Origin: Anderseniella sp963698275
GTDB taxonomy: Bacteria; Pseudomonadota; Alphaproteobacteria; Rhizobiales; Aestuariivirgaceae
Assembly: GCA_963698275.1 (NCBI GenBank)
Contig: CAVOQE010000001.1
Coordinates: 1,488,001 to 1,552,000 of the forward strand
Reading direction: 5' to 3'
Length of the DNA stretch: 64,000 nucleotides
Within the stretch, counting starts at the first letter, position 1; the number at the start of each line of letters is the position of its first letter. The notes below the pieces were generated by a model, which did no database searches, had not been told where the DNA came from, and was given only the letters and a program-made list of their open reading frames with translations. This document shows positions 16,456-25,606 of this stretch, piece after piece. Made by a program: the position numbers and the translations under genes.

Positions 16456-17354
16456 TGCGCATCGGCATTGACCTTGGCGGTACCAAAATTGCCGGTATTG
16501 CATTTGGTGACGACGACGAGGTGCTGGCCGTGGCCAGGGTGCCAACGCCGCGCGGCGATTACGACGGATCGATCTCGGCGATTTCAGCCATGGTCAGCGA
16601 ACTGGCAGAGCGGGCAAAAGCAGTCGATTTCAGCGTTGGCATAGGGATGCCCGGTTCCATATCACCGGTGACCGGCAAGGTTCAGAATGCAAACTCCACC
16701 TGGATAAACGATCGGCATTTTCAAAGTGACCTTGAAACCGCACTCAACCGCAGCGTGCGTCTGGCCAATGATGCCAACTGCCTGGCTGTTTCAGAAGCGT
16801 ATGACGGTGCCGGACAAGGGGCCGCATCCCTGTTTGGCGTCATACTGGGAACCGGCTGCGGCGGTGGCCTGGTTGTCAACGGAACCGCTGTTTCAGGCCG
16901 CCACAGCATAGGCGGTGAATGGGGCCATAACCCGCTGCCGTGGGCCAGGGGCTCCGAACTGCCAGGGCCTGTATGCTGGTGCGGGCGCTGCGGCTGTCTT
17001 GAGACATGGCTGTCTGGGCCTGCCCTGTCCACCGACCATTATGCCTGGACAGGCACCCGGTTGCCGGCAGAAGAAATCGGGGTCAACGCCAGTGCGGGAG
17101 ACGGTGACGCTATTGCAACGCTTACCCGGCACCTGGACAGATGCGGGCGCGGACTGGCTCATGTCATCAACATCTTTGACCCGGATATTATCGTGCTGGG
17201 CGGTGGTTTGTCGGGCCTGTACGGACTGGTGGACCGGTTGCCGGGCGCCATTGCCCCTTACGTTTTTGCAGATGCGGTCGATATTCGTGTAGAAGCCGCT
17301 ATGCATGGTCCGGAGTCCGGTGTGCGTGGCGCGGCGCGTCTCTGGGCTCAGTGA
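16455..17354 (+). CDS. ROK-family sugar kinase (fructokinase / N-acetylglucosamine kinase type)
   Basis: A 299-residue sugar kinase. The ATP phosphate loop MRIGIDLGGTKIAGIAFGDD is at the N-terminus, LGTGCGGGLVVNG is the second phosphate motif, GGEWGHNPL holds the sugar- and zinc-binding His, and CWCGRCGCLETWLSGPAL is the ROK C-x-C-G-x-x-G-C-x-E zinc motif. The catalytic Asp is in RLANDANCLA. Family members phosphorylate fructose, mannose, glucose or N-acetylhexosamines; the sugar cannot be fixed here. It overlaps the HAD gene by one base. Confidence 0.92.
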   Translation: MRIGIDLGGTKIAGIAFGDDDEVLAVARVPTPRGDYDGSISAISAMVSELAERAKAVDFSVGIGMPGSISPVTGKVQNANSTWINDRHFQSDLETALNRSVRLANDANCLAVSEAYDGAGQGAASLFGVILGTGCGGGLVVNGTAVSGRHSIGGEWGHNPLPWARGSELPGPVCWCGRCGCLETWLSGPALSTDHYAWTGTRLPAEEIGVNASAGDGDAIATLTRHLDRCGRGLAHVINIFDPDIIVLGGGLSGLYGLVDRLPGAIAPYVFADAVDIRVEAAMHGPESGVRGAARLWAQ

Positions 17355-17374
17355 CGTAAACTTGGAGCACTGAA

Positions 17375-18721
17375 GTGACAGAATTTGCACACGCCCAGGA
17401 TTCCAGACTGCTGGGTCATCTGTTTTCGACAGAGGCCATGAAGAATGTGTTTTCCGACACGGCCACGCTGAGAGGTTGGCTCGAGGTCGAAGGCGCGTTG
17501 GCCAGAGTGCAGTCCAACCTCAAACTGATCCCGGAGGGCGCAGCCGAAGCCATCTGCCAAGCCTGCTCGCCGGATCAGTATGATCTTCAACAATTGGGCG
17601 ACCGGATCGCGGCGGCGTCTCACCCGCTGACGCCAATAATAGCGGCGGTTGAAGCCAACGCCGGCAGTTACGCCCAGTATGTCCATTTTGGCGCCACAAC
17701 GCAGGATATTCTGGACAGCGGGCTCGTGCTGCAAATGCGGTCCGGCCTGAATTTGCTGATCGAAGCGCATCAGCAATTGCTGCAGGCTTGCCTGCTGCAG
17801 GCCAGGACCTGGCGTGACCTTCCAATGGCCGGACGAACGCATGGTCAACACGGCGTTCCGATTACGCTTGGTCTGAAGTTTGCCGTGCTGGCAAGCGAGA
17901 TCAAACGACACCTCGACCGTTTGCGTGGGTTGACTGCCATGCTGCCTGTCCAGTTCGCCGGGGCAGCCGGTACCCTGGCAACGCTGGGGTCACAGGGCGC
18001 CGGTGTTCGCAAGGCCCTGGCAAAGGAACTTGGTCTGACCGATCCCAGGCAGAGTTGGCACACCTGCAGAGACCTGATTGCCCATATCACCAGCCAGCTG
18101 GCAATATCGGCGGCGACTTGCGGAAAGATTGCCAACGAAGTCGTAAACCTGCAACGGACCGAAATCGCTGAACTGGCGGAAGGCGCTGCTCCCGGCACTG
18201 GCGGGTCATCCACCATGCCGCAGAAGCGTAATCCCATGCTGGCGCAAAACATTGTGGCGTTGTCGCGGTTGATGGCCGGGCGGCCGGCGCTTGCACTGGA
18301 TGCGATGATGCATGAACACGAACGCGACATGGCGGCATGGACGATGGAGTGGGCTGTGGTGCCTGAAAGTTTCATCTATGGACATGCAGCCGTCGAACAG
18401 TGCGCGCAACTGGTGGCAAACCTGCAGGTCGATGAGATGCAGATAGCGCAAAACCTGGAGCTTACCGGCGGGCTGATCTGCGCCGAAGCAGTCATGATGG
18501 ACCTGGCCGGTGACATGGGACGTTCACAGGCACACCACGTCATTGCCGATCTGATTTCACAAGCCCGTCACGCAGGTATAAGTTTTTCCCAGGCCCTGAA
18601 TGAAGACGCCGCCATAAGCGCGCTGCGATCACCCGCACAGATTGCAGCGCTTCTGAATCCGGCGAACTACACAGGCGATGCCATTCAGACCGTGGACCGG
18701 ATCGTACGCGAACTGGAATGA
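17375..18721 (+). CDS. PcaB-like lyase (3-carboxy-cis,cis-muconate cycloisomerase family)
   Basis: A 448-residue member of the fumarase/aspartase superfamily. The signature loop GTGGSSTMPQKRNPMLAQN is at about residue 275, and HFGATTQDILDSGLVLQMR and AGRTHGQHGVPITLGLKFA are the other two conserved blocks. The overall pattern is closest to PcaB and related adenylosuccinate-lyase-like proteins. No other protocatechuate pathway genes are present in the window, so the substrate is uncertain. It starts with GTG at 17375 behind a TTGGAG site. Confidence 0.82.
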   Translation: MTEFAHAQDSRLLGHLFSTEAMKNVFSDTATLRGWLEVEGALARVQSNLKLIPEGAAEAICQACSPDQYDLQQLGDRIAAASHPLTPIIAAVEANAGSYAQYVHFGATTQDILDSGLVLQMRSGLNLLIEAHQQLLQACLLQARTWRDLPMAGRTHGQHGVPITLGLKFAVLASEIKRHLDRLRGLTAMLPVQFAGAAGTLATLGSQGAGVRKALAKELGLTDPRQSWHTCRDLIAHITSQLAISAATCGKIANEVVNLQRTEIAELAEGAAPGTGGSSTMPQKRNPMLAQNIVALSRLMAGRPALALDAMMHEHERDMAAWTMEWAVVPESFIYGHAAVEQCAQLVANLQVDEMQIAQNLELTGGLICAEAVMMDLAGDMGRSQAHHVIADLISQARHAGISFSQALNEDAAISALRSPAQIAALLNPANYTGDAIQTVDRIVRELE

Positions 18722-18725
18722 TCAG

Positions 18726-19994
18726 ATGCACACCATATGCCGTGACTGCCTGTCGAGTGTTGCAGCAGCGGAGACCCGTTGCCCGCAATGCCGTGGGCCA
18801 CGGCTGATCCGGCACCGGCGCCTGCATGAACTGTCCATTGCCCACCTGGATTGCAACTCGTTCTACGCCGCCGTCGAAAAACGCGATAATCCCGAACTTG
18901 CAGACAAGCCGGTCATCATCGGCGGCGGCACCCGTGGGGTTGTTTCGACGGCGTGCTATGTTGCCCGCATTCACGGCGTCAAGTCAGCCATGCCGATGTT
19001 CAAGGCCCTGAAGGCGTGTCCGAAAGCGGTTGTGATCAGGCCGGACATGGCGAAGTATGCCGAGGTCGGCAAACAGGTCAGGGAGTTGATGAAACAGCTC
19101 ACGCCTTTGGTTGAACCCATATCAATCGACGAGGCGTTCATGGACCTGACCGGCACCGAACGCCTGCACGGGAAAAGTCCGGTCCGGGCCTTGTGTGAAC
19201 TTGCGCTGAAGATCGAAAACGACATCGGCATTACGGTTTCCATCGGACTGTCGCACACCAAGTACCTTGCGAAACTGGCATCGGACATGGACAAACCCAG
19301 GGGCATGTTTGTGATCGGGCCTGATGAGTGTGTCGAGTTCTTGCGCGACCGGCCGGTCAGTTTCATTTGGGGCGTGGGTGCCGCCATGCAGAAGAAGCTG
19401 CACAAGGACGGCATACGCCTGATCGGCCAGTTGCAGCGCATGGAGAAGAACGACCTGATGCGGCAATACGGGTCTTTGGGATCGCGGCTGTACCATCTGT
19501 CGCGCGGTGAAGATGCCAGAACAGTTCAGGGCAGCAGTGCGTCCAAGAGCATCTCTGCCGAGACCACGTTCAACAGCGATATTACCGACTATCAGCAGCT
19601 TGAAAAGAAACTGTGGAGGCTTTCTGAAAGAGTGTCCCGGCGGGCCAAGCAGGATCACATGGCCGGCACCACCGTCGTGTTGAAACTCAAGACGGACCAG
19701 TTCAAGACCCGAACACGAAACACCTCATTGTCCGATCCGACGGCACTGGCGACACGGATATTTGACGCGGCCAAACCCATGCTGGAGCGCGAAGTGGACG
19801 GCAAGACAGCGTTTCGGCTGATTGGTGTCGGTATCAGCAACCTTGCCGAACTGGATGCCGATGCCGAAATCGGCGGGCTCGACCAGCGGGCTGACGCGCA
19901 CGCCAAGGTCGAACTGGCAATGGACAAGCTTCGGGACAAATTCGGCACCGCAGCAGTGGAAAAGGGCCGCGGATTGAAGGGCGACAGGAAATGA
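18726..19994 (+). CDS. dinB: DNA polymerase IV with N-terminal zinc-ribbon-like motif
   Basis: A 422-residue Y-family translesion polymerase. It begins MHTICRDCLSSVAAAETRCP-Q-C, a C-x2-C...C-x2-C motif of about 30 residues before the polymerase core. The core has IAHLDCNSFYAAVEKRDNP (metal Asp, steric gate F/Y), SIDEAFMDLTG (metal Asp-Glu), GLSHTKYLAKLASDMDKP and SISAETTFNSDI, which opens the little finger. There is no canonical C-terminal QLxLF clamp motif in the last residues that I can identify. The ATG at 18726 lies 5 bp after the preceding gene. The final bases overlap the next gene. Confidence 0.93.
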   Translation: MHTICRDCLSSVAAAETRCPQCRGPRLIRHRRLHELSIAHLDCNSFYAAVEKRDNPELADKPVIIGGGTRGVVSTACYVARIHGVKSAMPMFKALKACPKAVVIRPDMAKYAEVGKQVRELMKQLTPLVEPISIDEAFMDLTGTERLHGKSPVRALCELALKIENDIGITVSIGLSHTKYLAKLASDMDKPRGMFVIGPDECVEFLRDRPVSFIWGVGAAMQKKLHKDGIRLIGQLQRMEKNDLMRQYGSLGSRLYHLSRGEDARTVQGSSASKSISAETTFNSDITDYQQLEKKLWRLSERVSRRAKQDHMAGTTVVLKLKTDQFKTRTRNTSLSDPTALATRIFDAAKPMLEREVDGKTAFRLIGVGISNLAELDADAEIGGLDQRADAHAKVELAMDKLRDKFGTAAVEKGRGLKGDRK

Positions 19995-20644
19995 AGCATT
20001 ACAAAGTCAACTGCTGGCACGACAGAAGCTTCGGGTTTGAACCGGCCTCGACCGCCTTTCTGGCGATCGATATGCAGCGTGACTTCCTTATGGACAAGGA
20101 TGGCCGGCCAAACGAGATGGCGCGGATCATTCCGGGTTTTTCACGGCTGACCGACATCATGCGCGGTTGGGGATGCACGATTATTCACACCAGGGAATCT
20201 TATGCCGAAGATCTGTGTGATGTGACGCCACACAAGGCCAGCCAGGGTTATGTCGGCAGGCCGGGTCCGTTCGGCAAATACCTGATACGCGGCCATCCCG
20301 GTTGCGATTTCGTAGACGACCTGAAACCGCAATCTGCAGAACCGGTCATTGACCAACCCGGTTTTGGCAAGATGCATGGCAGCGGCCTGCGCGAAATGTT
20401 GCGCGCCAACAGTATCACCCACCTGATCCTGGCCGGTGTTACGACCCAGTGTTGCGTCCACTCGACCTTGCGTGAAGCGGTAGATGACGGATACTGGTGC
20501 CTTACGGTTGCCGATTGTTGCGCTTCACCGCAACAGGACTGGCACGACGCGGCCCTGGAACTGATCGCCTCGGAAAACCACCTGTTCGGATCGATATGCA
20601 ACCTGCAGGACCTGGAGCCCTGCATGCCTCAAAAGCAGGCCTGA
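19991..20644 (+). CDS. Isochorismatase-family cysteine hydrolase
   Basis: A 217-residue alpha/beta hydrolase of the cysteine hydrolase superfamily. The catalytic Asp is in AFLAIDMQRDFLMD, the Lys in QPGFGKMHGSGL, and the nucleophilic Cys in LAGVTTQCCVHSTLREAVDDGY. Families with this triad include isochorismatases, nicotinamidases, biuret and N-carbamoyl hydrolases; the substrate is not evident. Its ATG overlaps the dinB end by 4 bp. Confidence 0.88.
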   Translation: MKHYKVNCWHDRSFGFEPASTAFLAIDMQRDFLMDKDGRPNEMARIIPGFSRLTDIMRGWGCTIIHTRESYAEDLCDVTPHKASQGYVGRPGPFGKYLIRGHPGCDFVDDLKPQSAEPVIDQPGFGKMHGSGLREMLRANSITHLILAGVTTQCCVHSTLREAVDDGYWCLTVADCCASPQQDWHDAALELIASENHLFGSICNLQDLEPCMPQKQA

Positions 20645-20649
20645 TCGGG

Positions 20650-21483
20650 TTAGTTGCAGGCAGTCATTTCGAGCAGCTTGATGTCCGTCAGCTTGGCATC
20701 CAGGACGAAGTCACCGTAATTCAGGCTCATGTCACCGGATACGCCGTTTTCGTACAGCACCATGCTGACCTGGTATTCAGGTGTTTCCTTGTCCTGTTTG
20801 TCCGGCTTGAAGTACGAGATCGATACCGGCCATCCCGACAAGCCGTTGACGTCCTTCATCTTTGCGTCTGTCTGGTCTTCGCCGGCTTCTCTTTTCGAGC
20901 CGATGAAGGTAATGGCAATGGCCGGTTTGGAACCATCGGATCCGTCATACAGCAAAGTCTCGTCCCGCTGTTCACCCGCTTCTGCCGCCTTGACGATCTT
21001 CAGTTGATGATCAACCGGAAATGTTACACCTTCCGGCAGAGAGAAAATCTCTTCCTTTGGTTTGGTGATGGCGCCGGAACCGCCGGACTTACCTTCTGCA
21101 AGTTTCGCGCGCAATTCCTTTTCTTCCTGCAGCTTGCTGTCGACGAACTGACGCTGGACGTAGCGCAACTGATCGCTTTCACCAGACTCCCACATGGACG
21201 ATCTGCTGTCCAGAATCCGGGATTTTCCGCCTGACAGGAAAAACTGGTTTATCATGCGAAAATTCACCGTCCAGCCTTCACAACCGCTGCCGCTGAATTC
21301 GATGACCATGCGGCCCTTGGCGCCCGAAATACCGGTTCTGTCTTCGGCAGATTTCAGGGAGATATCATAAACAGCCCGATGAGCCGCCAGCGGCGAGGCC
21401 GCAGCAGCCGGCAATGCGAAACACATGCCAGTGGCAACAATTACCGTACCGCTCAGAAAACCGGCTAATTTGCTCAAGATCAC
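20650..21483 (-). CDS. eipB: EipB (DUF1849) periplasmic cell-envelope integrity protein
   Basis: A 277-residue protein with a signal peptide (hydrophobic core and A-L-P-A-A-A-A-S cleavage region near residue 29). The mature protein starts LAAHRAVYDISLKSAEDRTG, contains the A-x-G-R-M-V-I-E-F-x-G-S-G-C-E-G-W block and ends in ...LLEMTACN. The two cysteines (in GSGCEGW and at the C-terminus) match the conserved disulfide of EipB from Brucella, a spiral beta-barrel protein needed for envelope integrity. A GTG start (21483) or TTG (21477) behind GGAGAG is used. The family is confined to Hyphomicrobiales as far as I know, which helps place the organism. Confidence 0.88.
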   Translation of the reverse strand: MILSKLAGFLSGTVIVATGMCFALPAAAASPLAAHRAVYDISLKSAEDRTGISGAKGRMVIEFSGSGCEGWTVNFRMINQFFLSGGKSRILDSRSSMWESGESDQLRYVQRQFVDSKLQEEKELRAKLAEGKSGGSGAITKPKEEIFSLPEGVTFPVDHQLKIVKAAEAGEQRDETLLYDGSDGSKPAIAITFIGSKREAGEDQTDAKMKDVNGLSGWPVSISYFKPDKQDKETPEYQVSMVLYENGVSGDMSLNYGDFVLDAKLTDIKLLEMTACN

Positions 21484-21519
21484 TCTCCGTCAATTGTTTC
21501 AGACATCACAGGATGCTGC

Positions 21520-22476
21520 TCAAGTTACCAGATTCTTTGCTTGCCCCCCGAAAAAGGCATTTACATGGTCAACGGTCTGACGCCAGCATTCTGTCTGGGC
21601 CTCGAAACTCGCCCATGCCACGTGTGGCGTTATAATTACGTTGGCGCGATCTGCAACTTTCATGAGCGGATGATCGTGCGCCGGCGGTTCGGCCGTGAGG
21701 ACATCAAAGCCGATGCCGCCAACAAGACCTTCATCCAGGGCTGCGACAAGGTCTTGCTCGTCCACCAGTCCGCCACGGGCAGTGTTGATGATCAGCGGTT
21801 GCCGTTTCATTTTCGCGAACTCGGCACTGGCCAGCATGTTACGCGTACCGGGCATTAAGGGACAATGCAGGGTGATGACATCCGACCGCTCCAGGACCTC
21901 GTCAAACGGCGTATATAGCGGCCCAAGCCCGTCCACTCCCTTGTGGGCGGCAAACAGCACGGTCATACCGAGAGCACGGGCAATGTCTGCAACGGACTGG
22001 CCGAGATTGCCTTCGCCGAAAATCCCCAGCGTGGAGCCTCTCAGATCCTTTATCGGATGGGTGTGGAAGCAGAACTGACCGGCATCCTGCCACTTGCCGT
22101 CCACGACATCCTGGGCATAAGCGGCAATGGCACGGCGTAGCGCAAAAATCAGCGCGAAGGTGTGTTCCGGCACGGTGTTGACGGCGTAACCGCGCACATT
22201 TGAAACCGCAACGCCGTGATCACGGCACGCCGGCACGTCAATCACGTCAAAACCGGTAGCAGCGACGGACACCATTTTCAGGTCAGGCAATTGCGCCAGG
22301 GTTTCAGCCCGTATCGGAACCTTGTTGGTGATGGCCACCGCTGCGCCCTGAAGCCGTTCGACAATCTGGTCCGGCGATGTTGCGGCATATTCCACCCAGT
22401 CATGTTCGATGTTCGGGCGCACCAGTTCGATTTCGGGAGCAAAAGTACCCCGGTCCAGAAAAACTATTTTGGTCAT
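21520..22476 (-). CDS. D-2-hydroxyacid dehydrogenase
   Basis: A 318-residue NAD(P)-dependent dehydrogenase. The nucleotide fold reads LGIFGEGNLGQSVADIARAL (G-x-G-x-x-G), followed by LHCPLMPGTRNMLAS, INTARGGLVDEQDLVAALDE and GFDVLTAEPPAHDHPL. The catalytic Arg is in INTARGG, the Glu in TAEPP, and the His in ITPHVAWAS. The pattern resembles glycerate/hydroxypyruvate dehydrogenases. The ATG at 22476 is preferred over the TTG one codon upstream. Divergent from the RidA gene. Confidence 0.9.
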   Translation of the reverse strand: MTKIVFLDRGTFAPEIELVRPNIEHDWVEYAATSPDQIVERLQGAAVAITNKVPIRAETLAQLPDLKMVSVAATGFDVIDVPACRDHGVAVSNVRGYAVNTVPEHTFALIFALRRAIAAYAQDVVDGKWQDAGQFCFHTHPIKDLRGSTLGIFGEGNLGQSVADIARALGMTVLFAAHKGVDGLGPLYTPFDEVLERSDVITLHCPLMPGTRNMLASAEFAKMKRQPLIINTARGGLVDEQDLVAALDEGLVGGIGFDVLTAEPPAHDHPLMKVADRANVIITPHVAWASFEAQTECWRQTVDHVNAFFGGQAKNLVT

Positions 22477-22641
22477 CAATACACATCCCTGAATTAACTC
22501 TCTGTCACGCTAGCGTGACCAGACTGACCATCGCAAGCAGCGAGTTTGCAAGCTGTGGCAATTCCGGGCTGGTCAAGTGTCGCATCCACCCCTAGATTGC
22601 GGCGCAATCGACCTGTCTTAAACCATTCAAAGGAATTCATC

Positions 22642-23106
22642 ATGGGTACCATCGACGACCGTCTTGCAGAACTGGGCATAGAAGTTCCGACACCGGCAGC
22701 ACCGGTTGCCAACTATGTCGGCTGGGTTCGCACCGGCAATCTGGTATTTACAGCCGGTCAGGTGCCGTTGAAGGATGGCGAGTTCATGTATCAGGGGATT
22801 GTCGGCGACAGCGTTTCCGTCGAAGACGCAACCGAGGCAGCCAAACTGTGTGCCATCAACATCATTGCCCAGGTAAAACAGGCCTGTGACGGCGACCTGG
22901 ACCGGGTGAAGCGCATCGTCAAACTTGTGGGATTCGTAAACGGCGTGCCGGGTTTCGGCGACCAGCCCAAAATCATCAATGGCGCCTCCGACATGATGGT
23001 CGACGTGTTTGGCGACAAGGGAAAACATGCCCGTTCTGCTGTTGGTGCAGGATCCCTGCCGATCAACCTTTCCGTCGAAATCGAAGCCGTTGTAGAAATC
23101 GAATAG
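22642..23106 (+). CDS. RidA family protein (enamine/imine deaminase-like)
   Basis: A 154-residue YjgF/YER057c/UK114-family protein of the longer subgroup with the N-terminal DDRLAELGIEVPTPAAPVANY. LVFTAGQVPLKDGE and VKRIVKLVGFVNGVPGF are the conserved parts. In archetypal RidA the key Arg lies in the late R-x-x-V segment; here ARSAVGAGSLPINLSVEIEA contains an Arg at that place. Expected role: hydrolysis of reactive enamines, although this subgroup's activity is often untested. AAAGGAATT is its ribosome binding site. It is followed by a GDPD gene at 13 bp. Confidence 0.9.
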   Translation: MGTIDDRLAELGIEVPTPAAPVANYVGWVRTGNLVFTAGQVPLKDGEFMYQGIVGDSVSVEDATEAAKLCAINIIAQVKQACDGDLDRVKRIVKLVGFVNGVPGFGDQPKIINGASDMMVDVFGDKGKHARSAVGAGSLPINLSVEIEAVVEIE

Positions 23107-23119
23107 AAGGCTGACGCCG

Positions 23120-23888
23120 ATGTGGCGGCCTTCCGACCCCGATTGCGATTGGCTGACGAAAGTCGCCATCGCACATCGCGGGCTGCATGACGTACAAAAC
23201 GGCGTGGAGGAAAACTCCCTGCTGGCTTTCGAAGCGGCCATCGAACAAGGCTATGCAATTGAAGCCGATGTTCAGTTGTCCAGCGATGGTGAAGCAATGG
23301 TGTTTCACGATCGCACGCTGGACCGGTTGACCAATGAGACCGGCTCCATCAGTGATTTCACGGCGGCGGAGTTGAACAATATCGCTTTTGCCAACGGCAG
23401 GGGCACTATCGCCGACGCTGGTACAGGTGCTGGACCTGGTCGCAGGCCGGACCGGCCTCGTGGCTGAGGTCAAGAGCGGATGGTCGGGAAACACCCGCTT
23501 GGTGCAACGGACCGCGCAGTGCCTGGCGTCCTATGCCGGGGATGCCGCCGTGATGTCATTCGACCCGGTTCAGGTCGCCTGGCTTGCCCATGAGGCCCCG
23601 GATCTAATACGCGGTATGGTTGCGGACGGAGCGACACAGGACGACTATCCCTGGTTGCCGCTTGCGACGCGACTTTCGTTGCGGGAGTTTCGTCACGCGG
23701 ATGTAACGCAGCCGGATTTCCTGTCTCTGGACAAGCACTGGCTGCCCTGCCCGGTTTCACGCGCGTATCGTAAAAAGCGCGTTCCGATGATCTGCTGGAC
23801 CATCCGTTCCGAACAAGAAGCATCAGATGCGCTAAGATGGTGCGATCAGATTACATTCGAAGGGTATTTACCCAAGGCCATGGTCTAG
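23120..23888 (+). pseudogene. Glycerophosphodiester phosphodiesterase, frameshifted
   Basis: Two overlapping frames make one GDPD. The first part has VAIAHRGLHDVQNGVEENSL (H-R-G), FEAAIEQGYAIEADVQLSSD (E-x-D) and VFHDRTLDRLT (H-D). The second part has TLVQVLDLVAGRTGLVAEVK, VMSFDPVQVAWL and the end MICWTIRSEQEASDALRWCD. Continuity is restored if one base is removed at 23408-23414 (ATC-G-CCG read as ATC-CCG). All catalytic residues are intact, so a sequencing error or a very recent mutation is likely. The enzyme would cleave glycerophosphodiesters to glycerol-3-phosphate and alcohol. Confidence 0.82.
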
Positions 23889-23896
23889 ACCTGACA

Positions 23897-25090
23897 ATGA
23901 CGAAACCGGAAAAAGACCAGTTTTCCATCGAGGTTCATCAGTCCATTACCGGCATTGACGCCTACACCTGGGACAGGTGCGCCAATCCGCCGTGGCGGCC
24001 ATACAACCCGTTTGTGGCCCATGCCTTCCTGAAAGCGTTGGAGACCTCCGGATCGGCGGTGGCGGAAACCGGCTGGCTGGGCCAGCACATGCAGTTGAAG
24101 TCCGGTGACGGGGAAACCATCGCCGTCATGCCGTGCTACCTGAAAAACCACTCGCAGGGCGAATATGTATTCGACTATGGCTGGGCAGAAGCCATCCAGC
24201 GGGCCGGCGGGCAATACTATCCCAAGCTGCAGATATCGGTGCCGTTCACACCGGCGTCCGGCCCGCGCGTGCTTGTCGCCCGGCAGGATCAGCTCAGGCA
24301 ATGCCGTGCCGCCATGGCCGATGCGTCAGACCAACTGGCGGCCCGTCTCGGGGCGTCTTCGGCGCACATGACGTTTATTGAGGAAGGCGAATACGCCGAT
24401 TTCGGCGAATTCGGCTGGCTGCAGCGCAATGACACGCAATTTCATTGGCACAATGATGATTTTTCATCGTTTGATCAGTTCCTTGCGGTTCTTTCCTCAC
24501 GCAAGCGCAAGAACATCCGCAAGGAACGTGCGGCTGTAGCAAGAGCCGGCCTGGACATCCATGTTCTGACCGGAAGCGACATCACCGAAGAGCACTGGGA
24601 TCACTTCTTCCACTTCTATATCGACACCGGTGATCGCAAATGGGGAACGCCGTACCTCACCCGCGAGTTCTTTTCTGCCGTCGGCGACAGCATGGCCGAC
24701 GACATTGCCCTGGTCATGGTGCGCAATAAGGGGCGCTGGGTTGCAGGCGCAATCAATTTCATCGGCGGTGATGCGCTGTACGGCCGCAACTGGGGCTGCA
24801 TCGAACACCATGACTGCCTGCATTTCGAGGTCTGTTACTACACGGCCATCGAGTTTGCCATTGCCCGCGGCCTGAAACGGGTGGAAGCCGGTGCGCAAGG
24901 CCCGCACAAACTGGCACGCGGATACCTGCCCGTGACCACAAGGTCCGTCCACATGATCCAGGACCCGCGCCTGCACACAGCGGTGGCTGATTACCTGGAG
25001 AGAGAACGCAAGGCCGTGGCGCGCGACAACAAGCTGATCGAAGAGCAGCATTCGCCGTTCAGGAAGGGAGAGCGCGAGGAAGACTATTGA
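23897..25090 (+). CDS. GNAT-related DUF482/COG3146 protein (peptidogalycan-biosynthesis-like)
   Basis: A 397-residue protein. Conserved blocks NPFVAHAFLKALETSGSA, GEYVFDYGWAEAIQRAGG, YYPKLQISVPFTPASGPR, RKRKNIRKERAAVARAGLDI, WGTPYLTREFFSAV and RVEAGAQGPHKLARGYLP match the COG3146 family (two GNAT-like folds, predicted N-acetyltransferase). Function is not established. An upstream in-frame ATG at 23837 overlaps the GDPD gene and is not favoured. GC and codon use look like the neighbours. Confidence 0.85.
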   Translation: MTKPEKDQFSIEVHQSITGIDAYTWDRCANPPWRPYNPFVAHAFLKALETSGSAVAETGWLGQHMQLKSGDGETIAVMPCYLKNHSQGEYVFDYGWAEAIQRAGGQYYPKLQISVPFTPASGPRVLVARQDQLRQCRAAMADASDQLAARLGASSAHMTFIEEGEYADFGEFGWLQRNDTQFHWHNDDFSSFDQFLAVLSSRKRKNIRKERAAVARAGLDIHVLTGSDITEEHWDHFFHFYIDTGDRKWGTPYLTREFFSAVGDSMADDIALVMVRNKGRWVAGAINFIGGDALYGRNWGCIEHHDCLHFEVCYYTAIEFAIARGLKRVEAGAQGPHKLARGYLPVTTRSVHMIQDPRLHTAVADYLERERKAVARDNKLIEEQHSPFRKGEREEDY

Positions 25091-25153
25091 GGGTTGGCGT
25101 CCTCCAACTTCTGAGCTAGTCATTTGCAACAAATACAAATTGGGAAAATCCAA

Positions 25154-25582
25154 ATGACTACACCCTACGAAGACAGCAACATTTTCGCCAAAATCCTGCG
25201 CGGCGAGTTGCCCAGCCATAAAGTCTACGAAGACGACAAGACCATTGCGATCATGGACATCATGCCGCGTGCGGACGGGCATTGCCTGGTTATTCCCAAG
25301 ACGGCATCCCGGAACATGCTTGACATCGAAACCGATGATCTCAATGCGGTGATGGCAACGGTGCAGAAGATCGCGCATGGGGTGGTCAAGGCCTTTGGCG
25401 CTGACGGGGTGACCATCCAGCAGTTCAACGAGAGTGCCGGCGGCCAGGTTGTGTTTCATACCCATGTCCATGTGATCCCGCGCCACGAGGGCGTCAAGAT
25501 GCGCCCGCCTGCGGCTGACATGGCTGATCAGGACGACCTGGCCGAATGGGCTGAAAAGCTGCGTGCTGCACTGGCAAGTTAG
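25154..25582 (+). CDS. HIT-family nucleotide hydrolase (HinT-like)
   Basis: A 142-residue histidine triad protein. IFAKILRGELPSHKVYEDDK and HCLVIPKTASRNMLDI are typical, and VVFHTHVHVIPRH is the H-x-H-x-H triad motif (active His in HVHV). Such enzymes hydrolyse adenosine phosphoramidates or aminoacyl-AMPs. The ATG at 25154 is preferred; an earlier in-frame start at 25124 adds ten unconserved residues. Confidence 0.94.
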   Translation: MTTPYEDSNIFAKILRGELPSHKVYEDDKTIAIMDIMPRADGHCLVIPKTASRNMLDIETDDLNAVMATVQKIAHGVVKAFGADGVTIQQFNESAGGQVVFHTHVHVIPRHEGVKMRPPAADMADQDDLAEWAEKLRAALAS

Positions 25583-25606
25583 TTCACGGCCTATGTCGCT
25601 TTGGAC

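Noticed and set aside
17375..18721. Assigning the lyase as adenylosuccinate lyase (purB)
   Set aside because: The motif wording and length are nearer to PcaB-type proteins and no purine genes are nearby.
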